A stretch of DNA of 64,000 bases from Aquipseudomonas alcaligenes_A (GTDB lineage: Bacteria > Pseudomonadota > Gammaproteobacteria > Pseudomonadales > Pseudomonadaceae), in the NCBI GenBank assembly GCA_048595745.1, contig CP184361.1; one strand, given 5' to 3'. Under the pieces are notes generated by a model. That model ran no database searches. It was not told where the DNA came from and worked only from the letters and a program-made list of their open reading frames with translations. Numbering within the stretch: position 1 is the first letter of the stretch; each line of letters opens with the position of its first letter. Below are positions 34,456-42,910 of this stretch, piece by piece. The position numbers and the translations under genes are program-made.

Positions 34456-35361
34456 ATGCACATATTGCTGACCGGCGGCACGGGGCTGATCGGGCGTGCC
34501 CTGTGCCAGTTCTGGTTGCGCCAGGGGCACCAGCTGACGGTCTGGAGCCGGCGTCCCGAGCGAGTCGCGGCGCTCTGCGGCGACGGGGTGCGCGGCATCG
34601 CGCGGCTCGAGGAACTGGCCGACACACCGCTCGATGCGGTGATCAACCTGGCCGGCGCCCCGATTGCCGACCGGCCCTGGACGCACAAGCGCAAGGCGCT
34701 GCTGTGGGACAGCCGGGTCGCGCTGACCGAGCGGCTGCTGGCCTGGCTGGAATCCCGTGCTCAGCGCCCGCGGGTGCTGATCTCCGGGTCCGCGGTGGGT
34801 TGGTATGGCGACGGCGGGGAGCGCGAACTGCACGAAAGCGATGCGCCGGTGGTCGAGGACTTCGCCGCCCAGCTGTGCGGTGCCTGGGAAGAGACGGCGC
34901 AGCGCGCCGAGACGCTCGGCATGCGCGTGGTGTTGCTGCGCACCGGGCTGGTGCTGGCGCCAGCCGGCGGCTTCCTCAAGCGTCTGTTGCTGCCGTTTCG
35001 CCTGGGCCTGGGTGGGCCGATCGGCAACGGCCGGCAGTGGATGCCGTGGATTCACCTGCAGGATGAAATCGGCCTGATCGATTTTCTCTTGCAGCGGGAC
35101 GACGCGCGCGGTCCCTATAATGCTTGCGCGCCGCAGCCGGCCAGGAACAGGGATTTCACCCGTGCCCTGGGCCGGGCACTGCACCGTCCGGCATTGCTGC
35201 CGGTGCCCGGGCCACTGCTCAAGCTGGGCCTGGGCGAACTGTCCGGCCTGCTGCTCGGCGGGCAGAAGGCGCTGCCTCAGCGCGCGCTGGCCGATGGCTA
35301 CGTATTTCGCTTCACCGACCTCGACTCGGCACTGGCCGACCTGCTCAAGGACTCCGCATGA
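34456..35361 (+). CDS. TIGR01777 family NAD(P)-binding oxidoreductase (YfcH-like)
   Basis: A 301-residue extended SDR-like protein of the TIGR01777/YfcH family. The nucleotide motif GGTGLIGRAL is at the N-terminus, NLAGAPIADRPW and SGSAVGWYGD are in the middle, and a C-terminal DUF1731-like part ends the protein. No substrate is established for the family. GAGGAGG precedes the ATG at 34456; an in-frame ATG at 34405 is upstream without such a site. Its stop codon overlaps the hemH start (ATGA), so the two are translationally coupled. Confidence 0.87.
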   Translation: MHILLTGGTGLIGRALCQFWLRQGHQLTVWSRRPERVAALCGDGVRGIARLEELADTPLDAVINLAGAPIADRPWTHKRKALLWDSRVALTERLLAWLESRAQRPRVLISGSAVGWYGDGGERELHESDAPVVEDFAAQLCGAWEETAQRAETLGMRVVLLRTGLVLAPAGGFLKRLLLPFRLGLGGPIGNGRQWMPWIHLQDEIGLIDFLLQRDDARGPYNACAPQPARNRDFTRALGRALHRPALLPVPGPLLKLGLGELSGLLLGGQKALPQRALADGYVFRFTDLDSALADLLKDSA

Positions 35362-36380
35362 CCGATCACGCCCTGCTGTTGCTCAATCTGGGTTCGCCGG
35401 CTTCCACGGAGGTGGCCGACGTGCGTCGCTACCTCAACCAGTTCCTCATGGACCCCTATGTGATCGACCTGCCCTGGCCGGTGCGGCGCCTGCTGGTGTC
35501 GCTGATCCTGCTCAAGCGCCCGGCGCAGTCGGCGCATGCCTATGCCTCGATCTGGTGGGAGGAGGGCTCGCCGCTGGTGGTGCTCAGCCGCCGCCTGCAG
35601 CAGGCCATGGTGCCGCACTGGCCGCATGGCCCGGTGGAGCTGGCCATGCGTTACGGCGAGCCGTCGATCGATAGCGTGCTGCAGCGCCTGGCCGCGCAGG
35701 GCGTGCGCAAGGTGACCCTGGCGCCGCTGTACCCGCAGTTTGCCGACAGCACCACCACCACCGCGCTGCAGGAAGTGCGGCGGGTGGTGCGCGAACGCGG
35801 CCTGGCCCTGCAATTCGCCGAGCTGGCGCCGTTCTACGCCCAGCCTGAGTACGTCGACGCACTGGCGGAGAGCGCCAAGCCCTATCTCGAGCAGGACTTC
35901 GACCACCTGCTGTTGAGCTTCCACGGCCTGCCGGAGCGCCATCTGCACAAGCTGGACCCCACCGGCCACTGCCTGAAAGGCGCCGACTGCTGCAAGAACG
36001 CCTCGCCGCAGGTGCTCGCCAACTGCTACCGGGCCCAGTGCCTGCGCAGTGCCGAGCTGTTCGCCGAGCGCGCCGGGCTGCCGGCCGGCAAGTGGTCGGT
36101 GGCCTTCCAGTCGCGCCTGGGCCGCGCCAAGTGGATCGAGCCCTATACCGAGGCGCGCCTCGACGAACTGGCCAAGGCCGGCGTGAAGAAGCTGCTGGTG
36201 ATGTGCCCGGCCTTTGTCGCCGACTGCATCGAGACCCTGGAGGAGATTGGCGATCGTGGCCGCGAGCAGTTCCGCGAAGCGGGCGGTGAGGACCTGGTGC
36301 TGGTGCCCTGCCTGAACGACCACCCGCAATGGGTGCAGGCGCTCAAGGTGTTGTGCGAGCGCGCGCCGCAGCAGCTGTGA
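35358..36380 (+). CDS. hemH: Ferrochelatase
   Basis: Inserts ferrous iron into protoporphyrin IX, the last step of haem synthesis; 340 residues, membrane-associated. The family signature LLLSFHGLPERHL holds the catalytic histidine, and PCLNDHPQW is near the C-terminus. A cysteine-rich segment GHCLKGADCCKN near residue 210 is seen. The start overlaps the TIGR01777 stop codon. The promoter upstream of the pair carries light-regulator-type repeats, so haem synthesis here may be tied to light or tetrapyrrole stress (inference). Confidence 0.94.
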   Translation: MTDHALLLLNLGSPASTEVADVRRYLNQFLMDPYVIDLPWPVRRLLVSLILLKRPAQSAHAYASIWWEEGSPLVVLSRRLQQAMVPHWPHGPVELAMRYGEPSIDSVLQRLAAQGVRKVTLAPLYPQFADSTTTTALQEVRRVVRERGLALQFAELAPFYAQPEYVDALAESAKPYLEQDFDHLLLSFHGLPERHLHKLDPTGHCLKGADCCKNASPQVLANCYRAQCLRSAELFAERAGLPAGKWSVAFQSRLGRAKWIEPYTEARLDELAKAGVKKLLVMCPAFVADCIETLEEIGDRGREQFREAGGEDLVLVPCLNDHPQWVQALKVLCERAPQQL

Positions 36381-36391
36381 CGGCGAGGGCG

Positions 36392-36429
36392 CGGGCCGGG
36401 CTGGAGGCAGGTCGCATCCGCCCGGCCCG
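36392..36429 (+). repeat. Inverted repeat after hemH
   Basis: A perfect 10-bp repeat CGGGCCGGGC / GCCCGGCCCG separated by 18 bases. It lies in the 139-base gap between hemH and the convergent arsJ gene. It may end transcription, but no T-run follows. Confidence 0.45.
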
Positions 36430-36519
36430 TAGAGGCTTGCCCAGGCTGAGGGGATGGCCGTGTTGCCATTGAGGCACGGCTGTCACCGCCCTGGCCGCGT
36501 GTCAGTCCTGTCCTTTCCT

Positions 36520-37737
36520 TCAGGTCGCCGCATGCCGGGGCAGGGCGATAGAGATGAGTGCCGCAGCCAGTACGAAGGCGCTGGAGATCCACAGGCAGGC
36601 CGCCAGTCCGTAGGCCTGGAAAATCCAGCCCGAAAGCAGGGTGCCGACCAGTCGGCCCAGTGCGTTGGACATGTAGTAGAAGCCCACGTCCAGAGACACG
36701 CCATCCTCTTTGGCATAGCTGACGATCAGGTAGCTGTGCAGGGACGAGTTCACCGCGAACAGCACCCCGAACAGCATCAGCCCGCCGAGCAACACCGCTT
36801 GTGCTGACACGTCCGTTCCCAGGCCCAGGGCGATCAGGGCCGGCAGGCCGGCCAGTGCCAGCGCCCAGGCGCACGCAGCGCGGCCATCCGGCACATGGCC
36901 GCGGCGCTTGCCGGTGATGTTGGGGGCAAGAGACTGCACCAGGCCATAGCCGATGATCCAGGCGGCGAGGAAGCCCCCCACCAGCCAGAAGTCCCAGCCG
37001 AACGTCGTGCTCAGATAGACCGGCAGCGCCACCACGAACCACACGTCGCGCGCGCCGAATAAAAACAGGCGGGCGGCCGACAGGATGTTGATCGCCCGGC
37101 TCTTGGACAGCAGGTCGCGGAACTTAGGCTTGGCCTTGGCCTTGCCCAGGTCCTTCTTCAGCAGTACCAGGCTGCCTAGCCAGATCAGCGCCAGCACGGC
37201 GGCCATCGCCAGCACTGCGCCGGTGAAGCCGAGCAGAGCCAGCAGGGCGCCGCCGAGGAAGAAACCAACGCCCTTGAGCGCGTTCTTCGAGCCGGTGAGG
37301 ATGGCCACCCACTGGTATAGGGTGCCCTGCTGGTTGTCCGGCACCAGGAGCTTGATCGAGCTCTTGGCGCTCATCTTGTTGAGGTCCTTGGCGATACCCG
37401 ACAGCGCCTGCGCGCCCATCACCCAGGGCACGGTCAGCCAGGCGGTGGGCACCGTGAGCATCAGCAGGGCCAGTACCTGCAGGCCCAGGCCGAGGTTCAT
37501 GGTGCGGTTCAGGCCCAGGCGCGCGCCGAGGTAGCCACCGACCAGGTTGGTGACCACGCCGAATATCTCGTAGAACAGGAACAGCGCGGCGATCTGCAGC
37601 GGCGTGTAGCCCAGGCTGTGGAAGTGCAGCACCACCAGCATGCGCAGGGCACCGTCGGTGAGGGTGAAGGCCCAGTAGTTGCCGGTGACCAGCAGGTACT
37701 GGCGGACTTCCGCAGACAGGGCTGACAACGCCTTCAT
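36520..37737 (-). CDS. arsJ: Organoarsenical efflux MFS transporter ArsJ
   Basis: A 405-residue MFS transporter with about twelve helices, matching ArsJ: TGNYWAFTLTDGALRMLVVLHF-type start (helix 1), LSGIAKDLNKMSAKSSIK and KNALKGVGFFLGG. ArsJ exports 1-arseno-3-phosphoglycerate, formed when GAPDH uses arsenate in place of phosphate. The gene follows an ArsJ-linked GAPDH by nine bases, which confirms the pathway. It is the last gene of the arsRC-gapdh-arsJ operon. Confidence 0.92.
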   Translation of the reverse strand: MKALSALSAEVRQYLLVTGNYWAFTLTDGALRMLVVLHFHSLGYTPLQIAALFLFYEIFGVVTNLVGGYLGARLGLNRTMNLGLGLQVLALLMLTVPTAWLTVPWVMGAQALSGIAKDLNKMSAKSSIKLLVPDNQQGTLYQWVAILTGSKNALKGVGFFLGGALLALLGFTGAVLAMAAVLALIWLGSLVLLKKDLGKAKAKPKFRDLLSKSRAINILSAARLFLFGARDVWFVVALPVYLSTTFGWDFWLVGGFLAAWIIGYGLVQSLAPNITGKRRGHVPDGRAACAWALALAGLPALIALGLGTDVSAQAVLLGGLMLFGVLFAVNSSLHSYLIVSYAKEDGVSLDVGFYYMSNALGRLVGTLLSGWIFQAYGLAACLWISSAFVLAAALISIALPRHAAT

Positions 37738-37746
37738 GATCGCCGA

Positions 37747-38751
37747 TTACCCCGCCGCGCCGACCAGCCGCGCCAGCTCTGCTGCGCGGTTGGCATAGCC
37801 CCACTCGTTGTCGTACCAGGCATAGACCTTCACCTGGGTGCCATTGACCACCAGGGTCGACAGCGCATCGATGATCGAGGAGCGCGGGTCGGTGCGGTAG
37901 TCGATGGACACCAGCGGGCGCTCCTCGTAGCCCAGGATGTTCTTCAGCGGGCCCTCGGCGGCCGCCTTGAGCAGTGCATTGACCACCTCGGCGGTGGTCG
38001 CGCGCTCCACCTCGAACACGCAGTCGGTCAGCGAGGCGTTGGCCAGCGGCACGCGCACGGCATGGCCATTCAGCTTGCCGCGCAGCTCGGGGAAAATCTC
38101 GGCAATCGCGGTGGCCGACCCGGTGGTGGTCGGGATCAGGCTCATGCCAGAGGCACGGGCGCGGCGCAGGTCCTTGTGCGGCGTGTCGAGAATGCTCTGG
38201 GTGTTGGTCAGGTCGTGGATGGTGGTGATCGAGCCGTGGCGGATGCCCAGCGCTTCATGGATCACCTTGACCACCGGTGCCAGGCAGTTGGTGGTGCAGG
38301 AGGCGGCCGTGACGATACGGTGCTGCGCCGGGTCGAACAGCTGCTGGTTGACGCCCATCACCACGTTCAGCGCGCCCGGCTCCTTGACCGGCGCGCAGAC
38401 CACCACGCGCTTCACGCCCTGCTCCAGATACCCCTGCAGCACAGCGACCGTCTTCATCTTGCCGCTGGCTTCGAGCACCAGGTCGCAGCCGCTCCAGTCG
38501 GTGTCGGCGATGGCCTTGTTGGCGGTCACGCGGATGCGCTTGCCATCAATGACCACGGCGTCGCCGTCACTGCCCGCTTCATGTTGCCAGCGGCCGTGCA
38601 CCGAGTCGAAATTCAGCAGGTGGGCGTGGGTGGCGGCGTCGCCGGCCGGGTCGTTGATCTGCACGAACTGCAGTTCGGGCCAGTTCCAGGCAGCGCGCAG
38701 GGCCAGGCGGCCAATACGGCCGAAGCCGTTGATGCCTACTTTGATGGTCAT
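37747..38751 (-). CDS. ArsJ-associated glyceraldehyde-3-phosphate dehydrogenase
   Basis: A 334-residue GAPDH with NAD motif GINGFGRIGRLAL and catalytic cysteine in AASCTTNCLAPV. The C-terminal region YDNEWGYANR is normal for the enzyme. Position before arsJ and after an ArsR-containing regulator marks it as the dedicated arsenate-detoxifying GAPDH, which makes the unstable arseno-phosphoglycerate that ArsJ exports. It is distinct from the central-metabolism gap genes, which are not in this window. Confidence 0.92.
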   Translation of the reverse strand: MTIKVGINGFGRIGRLALRAAWNWPELQFVQINDPAGDAATHAHLLNFDSVHGRWQHEAGSDGDAVVIDGKRIRVTANKAIADTDWSGCDLVLEASGKMKTVAVLQGYLEQGVKRVVVCAPVKEPGALNVVMGVNQQLFDPAQHRIVTAASCTTNCLAPVVKVIHEALGIRHGSITTIHDLTNTQSILDTPHKDLRRARASGMSLIPTTTGSATAIAEIFPELRGKLNGHAVRVPLANASLTDCVFEVERATTAEVVNALLKAAAEGPLKNILGYEERPLVSIDYRTDPRSSIIDALSTLVVNGTQVKVYAWYDNEWGYANRAAELARLVGAAG

Positions 38752-38823
38752 GCTGAGTCCTCGTGGGTGCTTGAGATGAATGAGCGAACAGCCACTGTTG
38801 TCGTGGTTGCCCTGGGCTTGCGT

Positions 38824-39603
38824 TCAGTCGCACAGTGGCTTGCGGCCTGGCCTGTTGCGCATCTGCCAGAGACGCTGCACGTCCTGGCGCAACCATTCGG
38901 CCTGGCTGTCCAGGGTGGTCTTGAGCAGTTCGGTGACCCAGGTGGGCAGTTGCGGGTGCAGGCGGTAGTAGACCCACTGGCCGTTGCGCCGATCCTCCAG
39001 CAGTCCGCAGCTGCGCAGCAGCGCCAGGTGGCGCGAGATCTTTGGCTGGCTCTCGTCGAGCGCGGCGGTCAGTTCGCAGACGCACAGCTCCTGTTCAAGG
39101 GTGACGAGCAGCGCGATGCGCGTGCGGGTTTCGTCTGCCAGGCACTTGAAAACCTCGACGGGCGAGAGCTGCTCGCTCGTCGGCTGTGGCGCAGGTTTGC
39201 CCTTGATCAGTACGAACATCTTCAGGCGTTCAAGGATTTCATGCAGCGTCCGGCGATGAGCATCGCTGCGGGGGCTGCTGACCGGGTCCTCGAAACTCCA
39301 GGTGATGTATTCGCCCGCACCGGGCAGGGCCAGGCATTCGAGGGCGGATTTGTCACACAGGGTGATGACGTAGTCGAAGGGCTGGTCGGCGACCTGTTCG
39401 ATGGACTTGCTGAACAGGCCTTCGGTGGAAATGCCGCTGTGCTGCAGTGCGGCAAGCGTGCGTGGGTCTACCTGGGTCGGAGCCGTGCCCGCGCTGAAGG
39501 CCTCGAAGTGCTCCGCGTCGAGGTGGCGCAGCAGGGCTTCGGCCATCTGCGAGCGTGACGAGTTGGCCACGCAGAGAAACAGGACGCGCTTTTTCTGGCT
39601 CAT
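38824..39603 (-). CDS. Fusion of thioredoxin-type arsenate reductase (ArsC) and ArsR repressor
   Basis: A 259-residue two-domain protein. Residues 5-140 form a low-molecular-weight-phosphatase fold with CX5R loop Cys11-VANSS-Arg17, Cys83 and Cys90 spaced exactly seven apart, and Asp106 in WSFEDP: the full catalytic set of thioredoxin-linked arsenate reductase. Residues 150-245 form an ArsR winged helix with Cys174-Val-Cys176 (ELCVCEL) for As(III) binding and SQPKISRHLALLR as recognition helix. ATG 39603 is preferred over TTG 39618. It heads the operon and should repress it and the divergent ACR3 gene until arsenite binds. Confidence 0.88.
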   Translation of the reverse strand: MSQKKRVLFLCVANSSRSQMAEALLRHLDAEHFEAFSAGTAPTQVDPRTLAALQHSGISTEGLFSKSIEQVADQPFDYVITLCDKSALECLALPGAGEYITWSFEDPVSSPRSDAHRRTLHEILERLKMFVLIKGKPAPQPTSEQLSPVEVFKCLADETRTRIALLVTLEQELCVCELTAALDESQPKISRHLALLRSCGLLEDRRNGQWVYYRLHPQLPTWVTELLKTTLDSQAEWLRQDVQRLWQMRNRPGRKPLCD

Positions 39604-39632
39604 CTTGATATCTGTCAAAGCGAGGAAGAACT

Positions 39633-39656
39633 GAATATATTATTTATCATATATTC
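39633..39656. promoter_or_regulatory. Candidate ArsR operator
   Basis: GAATATAT-N8-ATATATTC is a perfect 8-bp inverted repeat in an AT-rich patch between the divergent arsRC fusion and ACR3. Its position over the operon promoter fits an ArsR repressor site. Confidence 0.7.
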
Positions 39657-39662
39657 GGTAAA
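39634..39662 (-). promoter_or_regulatory. Sigma-70 promoter of the arsRC-gapdh-arsJ operon
   Basis: On the minus strand TTTACC (39662-39657) and TATATT (39639-39634) are separated by 17 bases. The palindrome at 39633-39656 covers the spacer and the -10, so repressor binding would block polymerase. Transcription would start near 39627. Confidence 0.6.
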
Positions 39663-39687
39663 GCATATGTGAGTGCGGAGGTCAGCC

Positions 39688-40764
39688 ATGCAACCTGCTG
39701 TAGAGAGGACCCGTGCACCGCTCGGGGTGTTCGAGCGTTACCTGAGTCTCTGGGTTCTGCTGTGTATCGGGGCCGGCACCCTGCTTGGCCTGGCCGCGCC
39801 AGAGGCAGCCCACCTCGTGGGCGCGCTGGAGGTTGCCCAGGTCAACATTCCCGTCGGTCTGCTCATCTGGGTCATGATCATTCCCATGCTGATGAAGATC
39901 GACTTCACCGCGCTGCATGAGGTGCGCCAGCAAAAGGCCGGCATGGCGGTCACCCTGCTGGTCAACTGGGCGATCAAGCCTTTCTCCATGGCCCTGATCG
40001 GCTGGCTGTTCATCAAGGTGCTGTTTGCCGACTGGCTGCCGTCCGCTGAGTTGGACAGCTACATGGCGGGGCTGATCCTGCTGGGCGCGGCGCCCTGTAC
40101 GGCGATGGTGTTCGTGTGGAGCAACCTGTGCAGTGGCAACGCCAACTTCACGCTCACGCAGGTGGCGCTCAACGACCTGGTGATGGTATTCGCCTTTGCC
40201 CCCATCGTGGCGTTGCTGCTTGGCGTCTCGTCGATTCCCGTACCCTGGGACACATTGCTGCTGTCGGTGGTCATGTACATCGTCATTCCGCTGGCCATCG
40301 CCCAGTTCCTGCGCAAGCAGCTGCTGAGCAGAGGGGCGGCAGTTTTTCAGGCGGCCCTGGACAGGGTCTCGCCCTTTTCCATCCTCGCCCTGCTGGCCAC
40401 GCTGGTGCTGCTGTTTTCCTTCCAGGGCGAGGCGATTGTCGAGCAGCCGCTGGTGATTGGTTTGTTGGCCGTGCCCATTCTGCTGCAGACCCTGTTCATC
40501 GCAGCCCTTGGCTACTGGCTGTGCCGCCGCTTGCGGGTGCGGCATGACGTGGCTGGCCCGGCCACCATGATCGGCGCTTCCAACTTCTTCGAACTGGCGG
40601 TGGCGGTGGCGATTGTCCTGTATGGCTTCGACTCCGGCGCCGCGTTGGCCACGGTCGTCGGCGTGCTCATCGAGGTGCCGGTGATGCTGGCCCTGGTGCG
40701 CATGGTCAACCGCAGCCGGGTTTGGTATGAGCGCGGGCTGGCAGGTGGTGCGTCAGTGGTCTGA
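39688..40764 (+). CDS. ACR3 family arsenite efflux transporter
   Basis: A 358-residue arsenite transporter of the ACR3 (bile/arsenite/riboflavin) family with ten membrane helices. The conserved cysteine is in LILLGAAPCTAMVFVWSNL, and NDLVMVFAFAPI and GASNFFELAVAVAI are typical. It extrudes As(III) produced by the reductase domain encoded divergently. GGAGG precedes the ATG at 39688. The gene shares the regulatory region with the arsRC fusion. Confidence 0.92.
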   Translation: MQPAVERTRAPLGVFERYLSLWVLLCIGAGTLLGLAAPEAAHLVGALEVAQVNIPVGLLIWVMIIPMLMKIDFTALHEVRQQKAGMAVTLLVNWAIKPFSMALIGWLFIKVLFADWLPSAELDSYMAGLILLGAAPCTAMVFVWSNLCSGNANFTLTQVALNDLVMVFAFAPIVALLLGVSSIPVPWDTLLLSVVMYIVIPLAIAQFLRKQLLSRGAAVFQAALDRVSPFSILALLATLVLLFSFQGEAIVEQPLVIGLLAVPILLQTLFIAALGYWLCRRLRVRHDVAGPATMIGASNFFELAVAVAIVLYGFDSGAALATVVGVLIEVPVMLALVRMVNRSRVWYERGLAGGASVV

Positions 40765-40860
40765 AGTCGTCGTGGCCGGAATGGCCCGCCGTCATGGATA
40801 ATCGGGGCTGTTACCCGCTATCGTCGCTGGCGTTTGCCCGGACTTCTTGCAGAACCCGAT

Positions 40861-41805
40861 ATGCCTTACATCAGTCACAGTGTCCATGAATGTGCCGCTC
40901 GCCTGCGTTCCGGCGCCCTGGTAGCCATGCCAACCGAGACCGTTTACGGCCTGGCTGCCGATGCTTGCCAGCCAGCGGCGGTCGAGCAGGTCTTTGCCCT
41001 CAAGGGGCGGCCGAGCAGCAATCCGCTGATCGTGCACCTGGCGAGCGCCGAGCAGGTCGGGCAATGGGCTGCCGACGTGCCGCCGGCTGCGCAGCGGCTG
41101 ATGGATGTCTGCTGGCCGGGGCCACTCACCCTGGTACTGCCGGCCCGCGACGAGGTTTCGCGCGCCGTTACCGCCGGGCAGGACAGCGTGGCCCTGCGTG
41201 TGCCGGCGCACCCGACCGCGCAGGCGCTGCTGGCGGCTTTCGGTGGTGGCCTGGTGGCACCCTCGGCCAACCGCTACATGTCGATCAGCCCGACCAGCGC
41301 CGAGCACGTGGCGCAGCAGTTCGCCGAGAGCGACCTGTGGATTCTCGATGGCGGCCCCTGCCAGGTAGGCCTGGAGTCGAGCATCGTCAGCCTGTTGCCG
41401 GGCGACAGCCCACGCCTGCTGCGCCGTGGCATGCTCGGCCAGGCCCGACTGGAGGCGCTGCTGGGCGTGCCGCTGGAAGGCAAGGCCGGCGCCGTGCGCG
41501 CGCCCGGCCAGCACCACCGTCACTACGCTCCCGGCACCACCACCCTGGCCTTCGTGCAGGCGCCCGCCGAGGCCTTGGCCTCGCCACGCTGCGGCTGGCT
41601 CTGGTGTGGTGCGGCCCAGCCCAGCCAGGGGCCGGCCCTGGACCTCGGTGCCGATCCGCAGGCCTATGCCGCGCGCCTCTACGCCGCCCTCTACCAGCTC
41701 GATGCGATGGGCCTGGAGCGCCTGTACATCCAGCTGCCGCCGCTGCAGGACGCCTGGGCTGCGGTGCATGACCGCCTGAGCCGTGCCAGCCAGCGGCTGG
41801 ACTGA
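40861..41805 (+). CDS. L-threonylcarbamoyladenylate synthase (long Sua5 type)
   Basis: Makes threonylcarbamoyl-AMP from threonine, bicarbonate and ATP for the t6A modification of ANN-decoding tRNAs. Residues 5-200 are the YrdC/Sua5 domain (PTETVYGLAADA, FALKGRPSSNPLI, PSANRYMSISPTS). Residues 200-314 form the Sua5 C-terminal domain after a linker with APGQHHRHYAP. Pseudomonads also carry a short TsaC elsewhere (known), so this is probably the second, long form. ATG 40861 starts 96 bases after the ACR3 stop. Confidence 0.88.
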   Translation: MPYISHSVHECAARLRSGALVAMPTETVYGLAADACQPAAVEQVFALKGRPSSNPLIVHLASAEQVGQWAADVPPAAQRLMDVCWPGPLTLVLPARDEVSRAVTAGQDSVALRVPAHPTAQALLAAFGGGLVAPSANRYMSISPTSAEHVAQQFAESDLWILDGGPCQVGLESSIVSLLPGDSPRLLRRGMLGQARLEALLGVPLEGKAGAVRAPGQHHRHYAPGTTTLAFVQAPAEALASPRCGWLWCGAAQPSQGPALDLGADPQAYAARLYAALYQLDAMGLERLYIQLPPLQDAWAAVHDRLSRASQRLD

Positions 41806-41872
41806 GGGCCTGTTCAACTGGCCAGGCAGAGTGGGCGAGGGTATGACGCTGTGCTTTTGGAGGCTCCTGGCC

Positions 41873-41893
41873 GAAGCGCCGCGTGGGCGCTTC
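41873..41893. terminator. Hairpin between sua5 and the LysR gene
   Basis: GAAGCGCC / GGCGCTTC with a 5-base loop overlaps the LysR stop codon. There is no T-run, so its role as terminator is weak. Confidence 0.4.
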
Positions 41894-42815
41894 AGTCCGG
41901 CAGCGTCGGGGTATCCAGCGGCATCTCGGCGAAACGGCTGAAGGCCTGCGCGGCCGGCGATGGGTTCTTGGTGCGCCAGCGCACCAGGTACCAGCGGTTG
42001 GGAATGGGGAAACCTTCCACGTCCAGTTCCACCAGGTTGCCCGGCGCGGTGTGGATCAGCGTGTGCCGCGACAGGATGGCGATGCCGAGCCCGGCGGCGA
42101 CCGACTCCTTGATCGCCTCGTTGCTCTCGATGGTCATCTGTGGCCTGAGCGTCCAGCCGTGCTGCGCGAAGTGCTCCTCGATGGCCTGCCGTGTTCCGGA
42201 GCCGGGTTCGCGGCTGAGAAAGGCTTCGCCCGCCAGTTGTTCCCAACCGATACGCTGGCCAGCGAAGCGGTGCCCGGCCGGGGCGATCACCACCAGCGGG
42301 TTGTCCGCCAGCGGCACGGCCTCCAGGTCAAGGTGCCGTGGCGGCTGGCTGAAGACATACAGATCGTCGCGGTTGTCCTCCAGACGACGGATCACCTCCG
42401 AGCGGTTGGCGATGTTGAGCTGAACCTCGACCTGCGGGTATTGCCGGCAGAAGGGGCCGAGCAGGCGCGGTACCAGATACTTGGCGGTGGTCACCGCGCC
42501 GAGGCGCAACTGCCCGGCGGTCAGGCCGTTGAGCTGGGCCAGGCGCATCTCCAGGTGGTCGAGCGCATCGAAGATTTCCCGGGCGCCCGCCTGGACCTCG
42601 CGCCCGGCATCGGTCAGGTGCAGGCGCTTGCCCAGCTGTTCGAACAGGCGCATGCCCAGGGCCTGCTCCAGTTTGGTGATCTGCGTCGAGACCGACGGTT
42701 GTGCCAGGTGCAGGGCACGGGCGGCCTCGGTGACGCTCAGGCGTTCGGCCACGGCCAGGAAGGTTTCCAATTGGCGAAAGGTTGTCTGGCGGGTATGGAA
42801 ACGGGATCTTTGCAT
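41892..42815 (-). CDS. LysR family regulator, CbbR-like
   Basis: A 307-residue LysR-type regulator. The N-terminal helix-turn-helix reads FLAVAERLSVTEAARALHLAQPSVS-type spacing, split as TEAARALHLAQPSVSTQITKLE. The effector domain contains NRSEVIRRLEDNRDDLYVFSQ, the pattern of the CbbR group that controls carbon fixation genes in autotrophs. No RuBisCO is present here, but an inorganic-carbon pump (dabAB) lies 2 kb away. It is divergent from the DUF6671-cysD pair and probably controls it through the inverted repeat in the 95-base gap. Confidence 0.85.
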   Translation of the reverse strand: MQRSRFHTRQTTFRQLETFLAVAERLSVTEAARALHLAQPSVSTQITKLEQALGMRLFEQLGKRLHLTDAGREVQAGAREIFDALDHLEMRLAQLNGLTAGQLRLGAVTTAKYLVPRLLGPFCRQYPQVEVQLNIANRSEVIRRLEDNRDDLYVFSQPPRHLDLEAVPLADNPLVVIAPAGHRFAGQRIGWEQLAGEAFLSREPGSGTRQAIEEHFAQHGWTLRPQMTIESNEAIKESVAAGLGIAILSRHTLIHTAPGNLVELDVEGFPIPNRWYLVRWRTKNPSPAAQAFSRFAEMPLDTPTLPD

Positions 42816-42838
42816 TGCTTAACGTCGATGATCTTGTT

Positions 42839-42867
42839 GTTGATAATCTATTTTTGACTATATCAAC
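42839..42867. promoter_or_regulatory. LysR-type operator and promoter region before DUF6671-cysD
   Basis: GTTGATA-N15-TATCAAC is a 7-bp inverted repeat in an AT-rich patch. TTGACT (42854-42859), a good -35, lies within it. This is the usual position for a LysR regulator bound at the -35 of the divergent target. Confidence 0.5.
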
Positions 42868-42910
42868 TGCTGGCGAGAATGAGGTGTCGCGCCACGCAGA
42901 GATCATCATC

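Noticed and set aside
38824..39603. The ArsC-ArsR fusion as a sequencing error joining two genes
   Set aside because: Both domains are complete and joined in one frame by a plausible linker (GKPAPQPTSEQLSP), so an artefact is unlikely.
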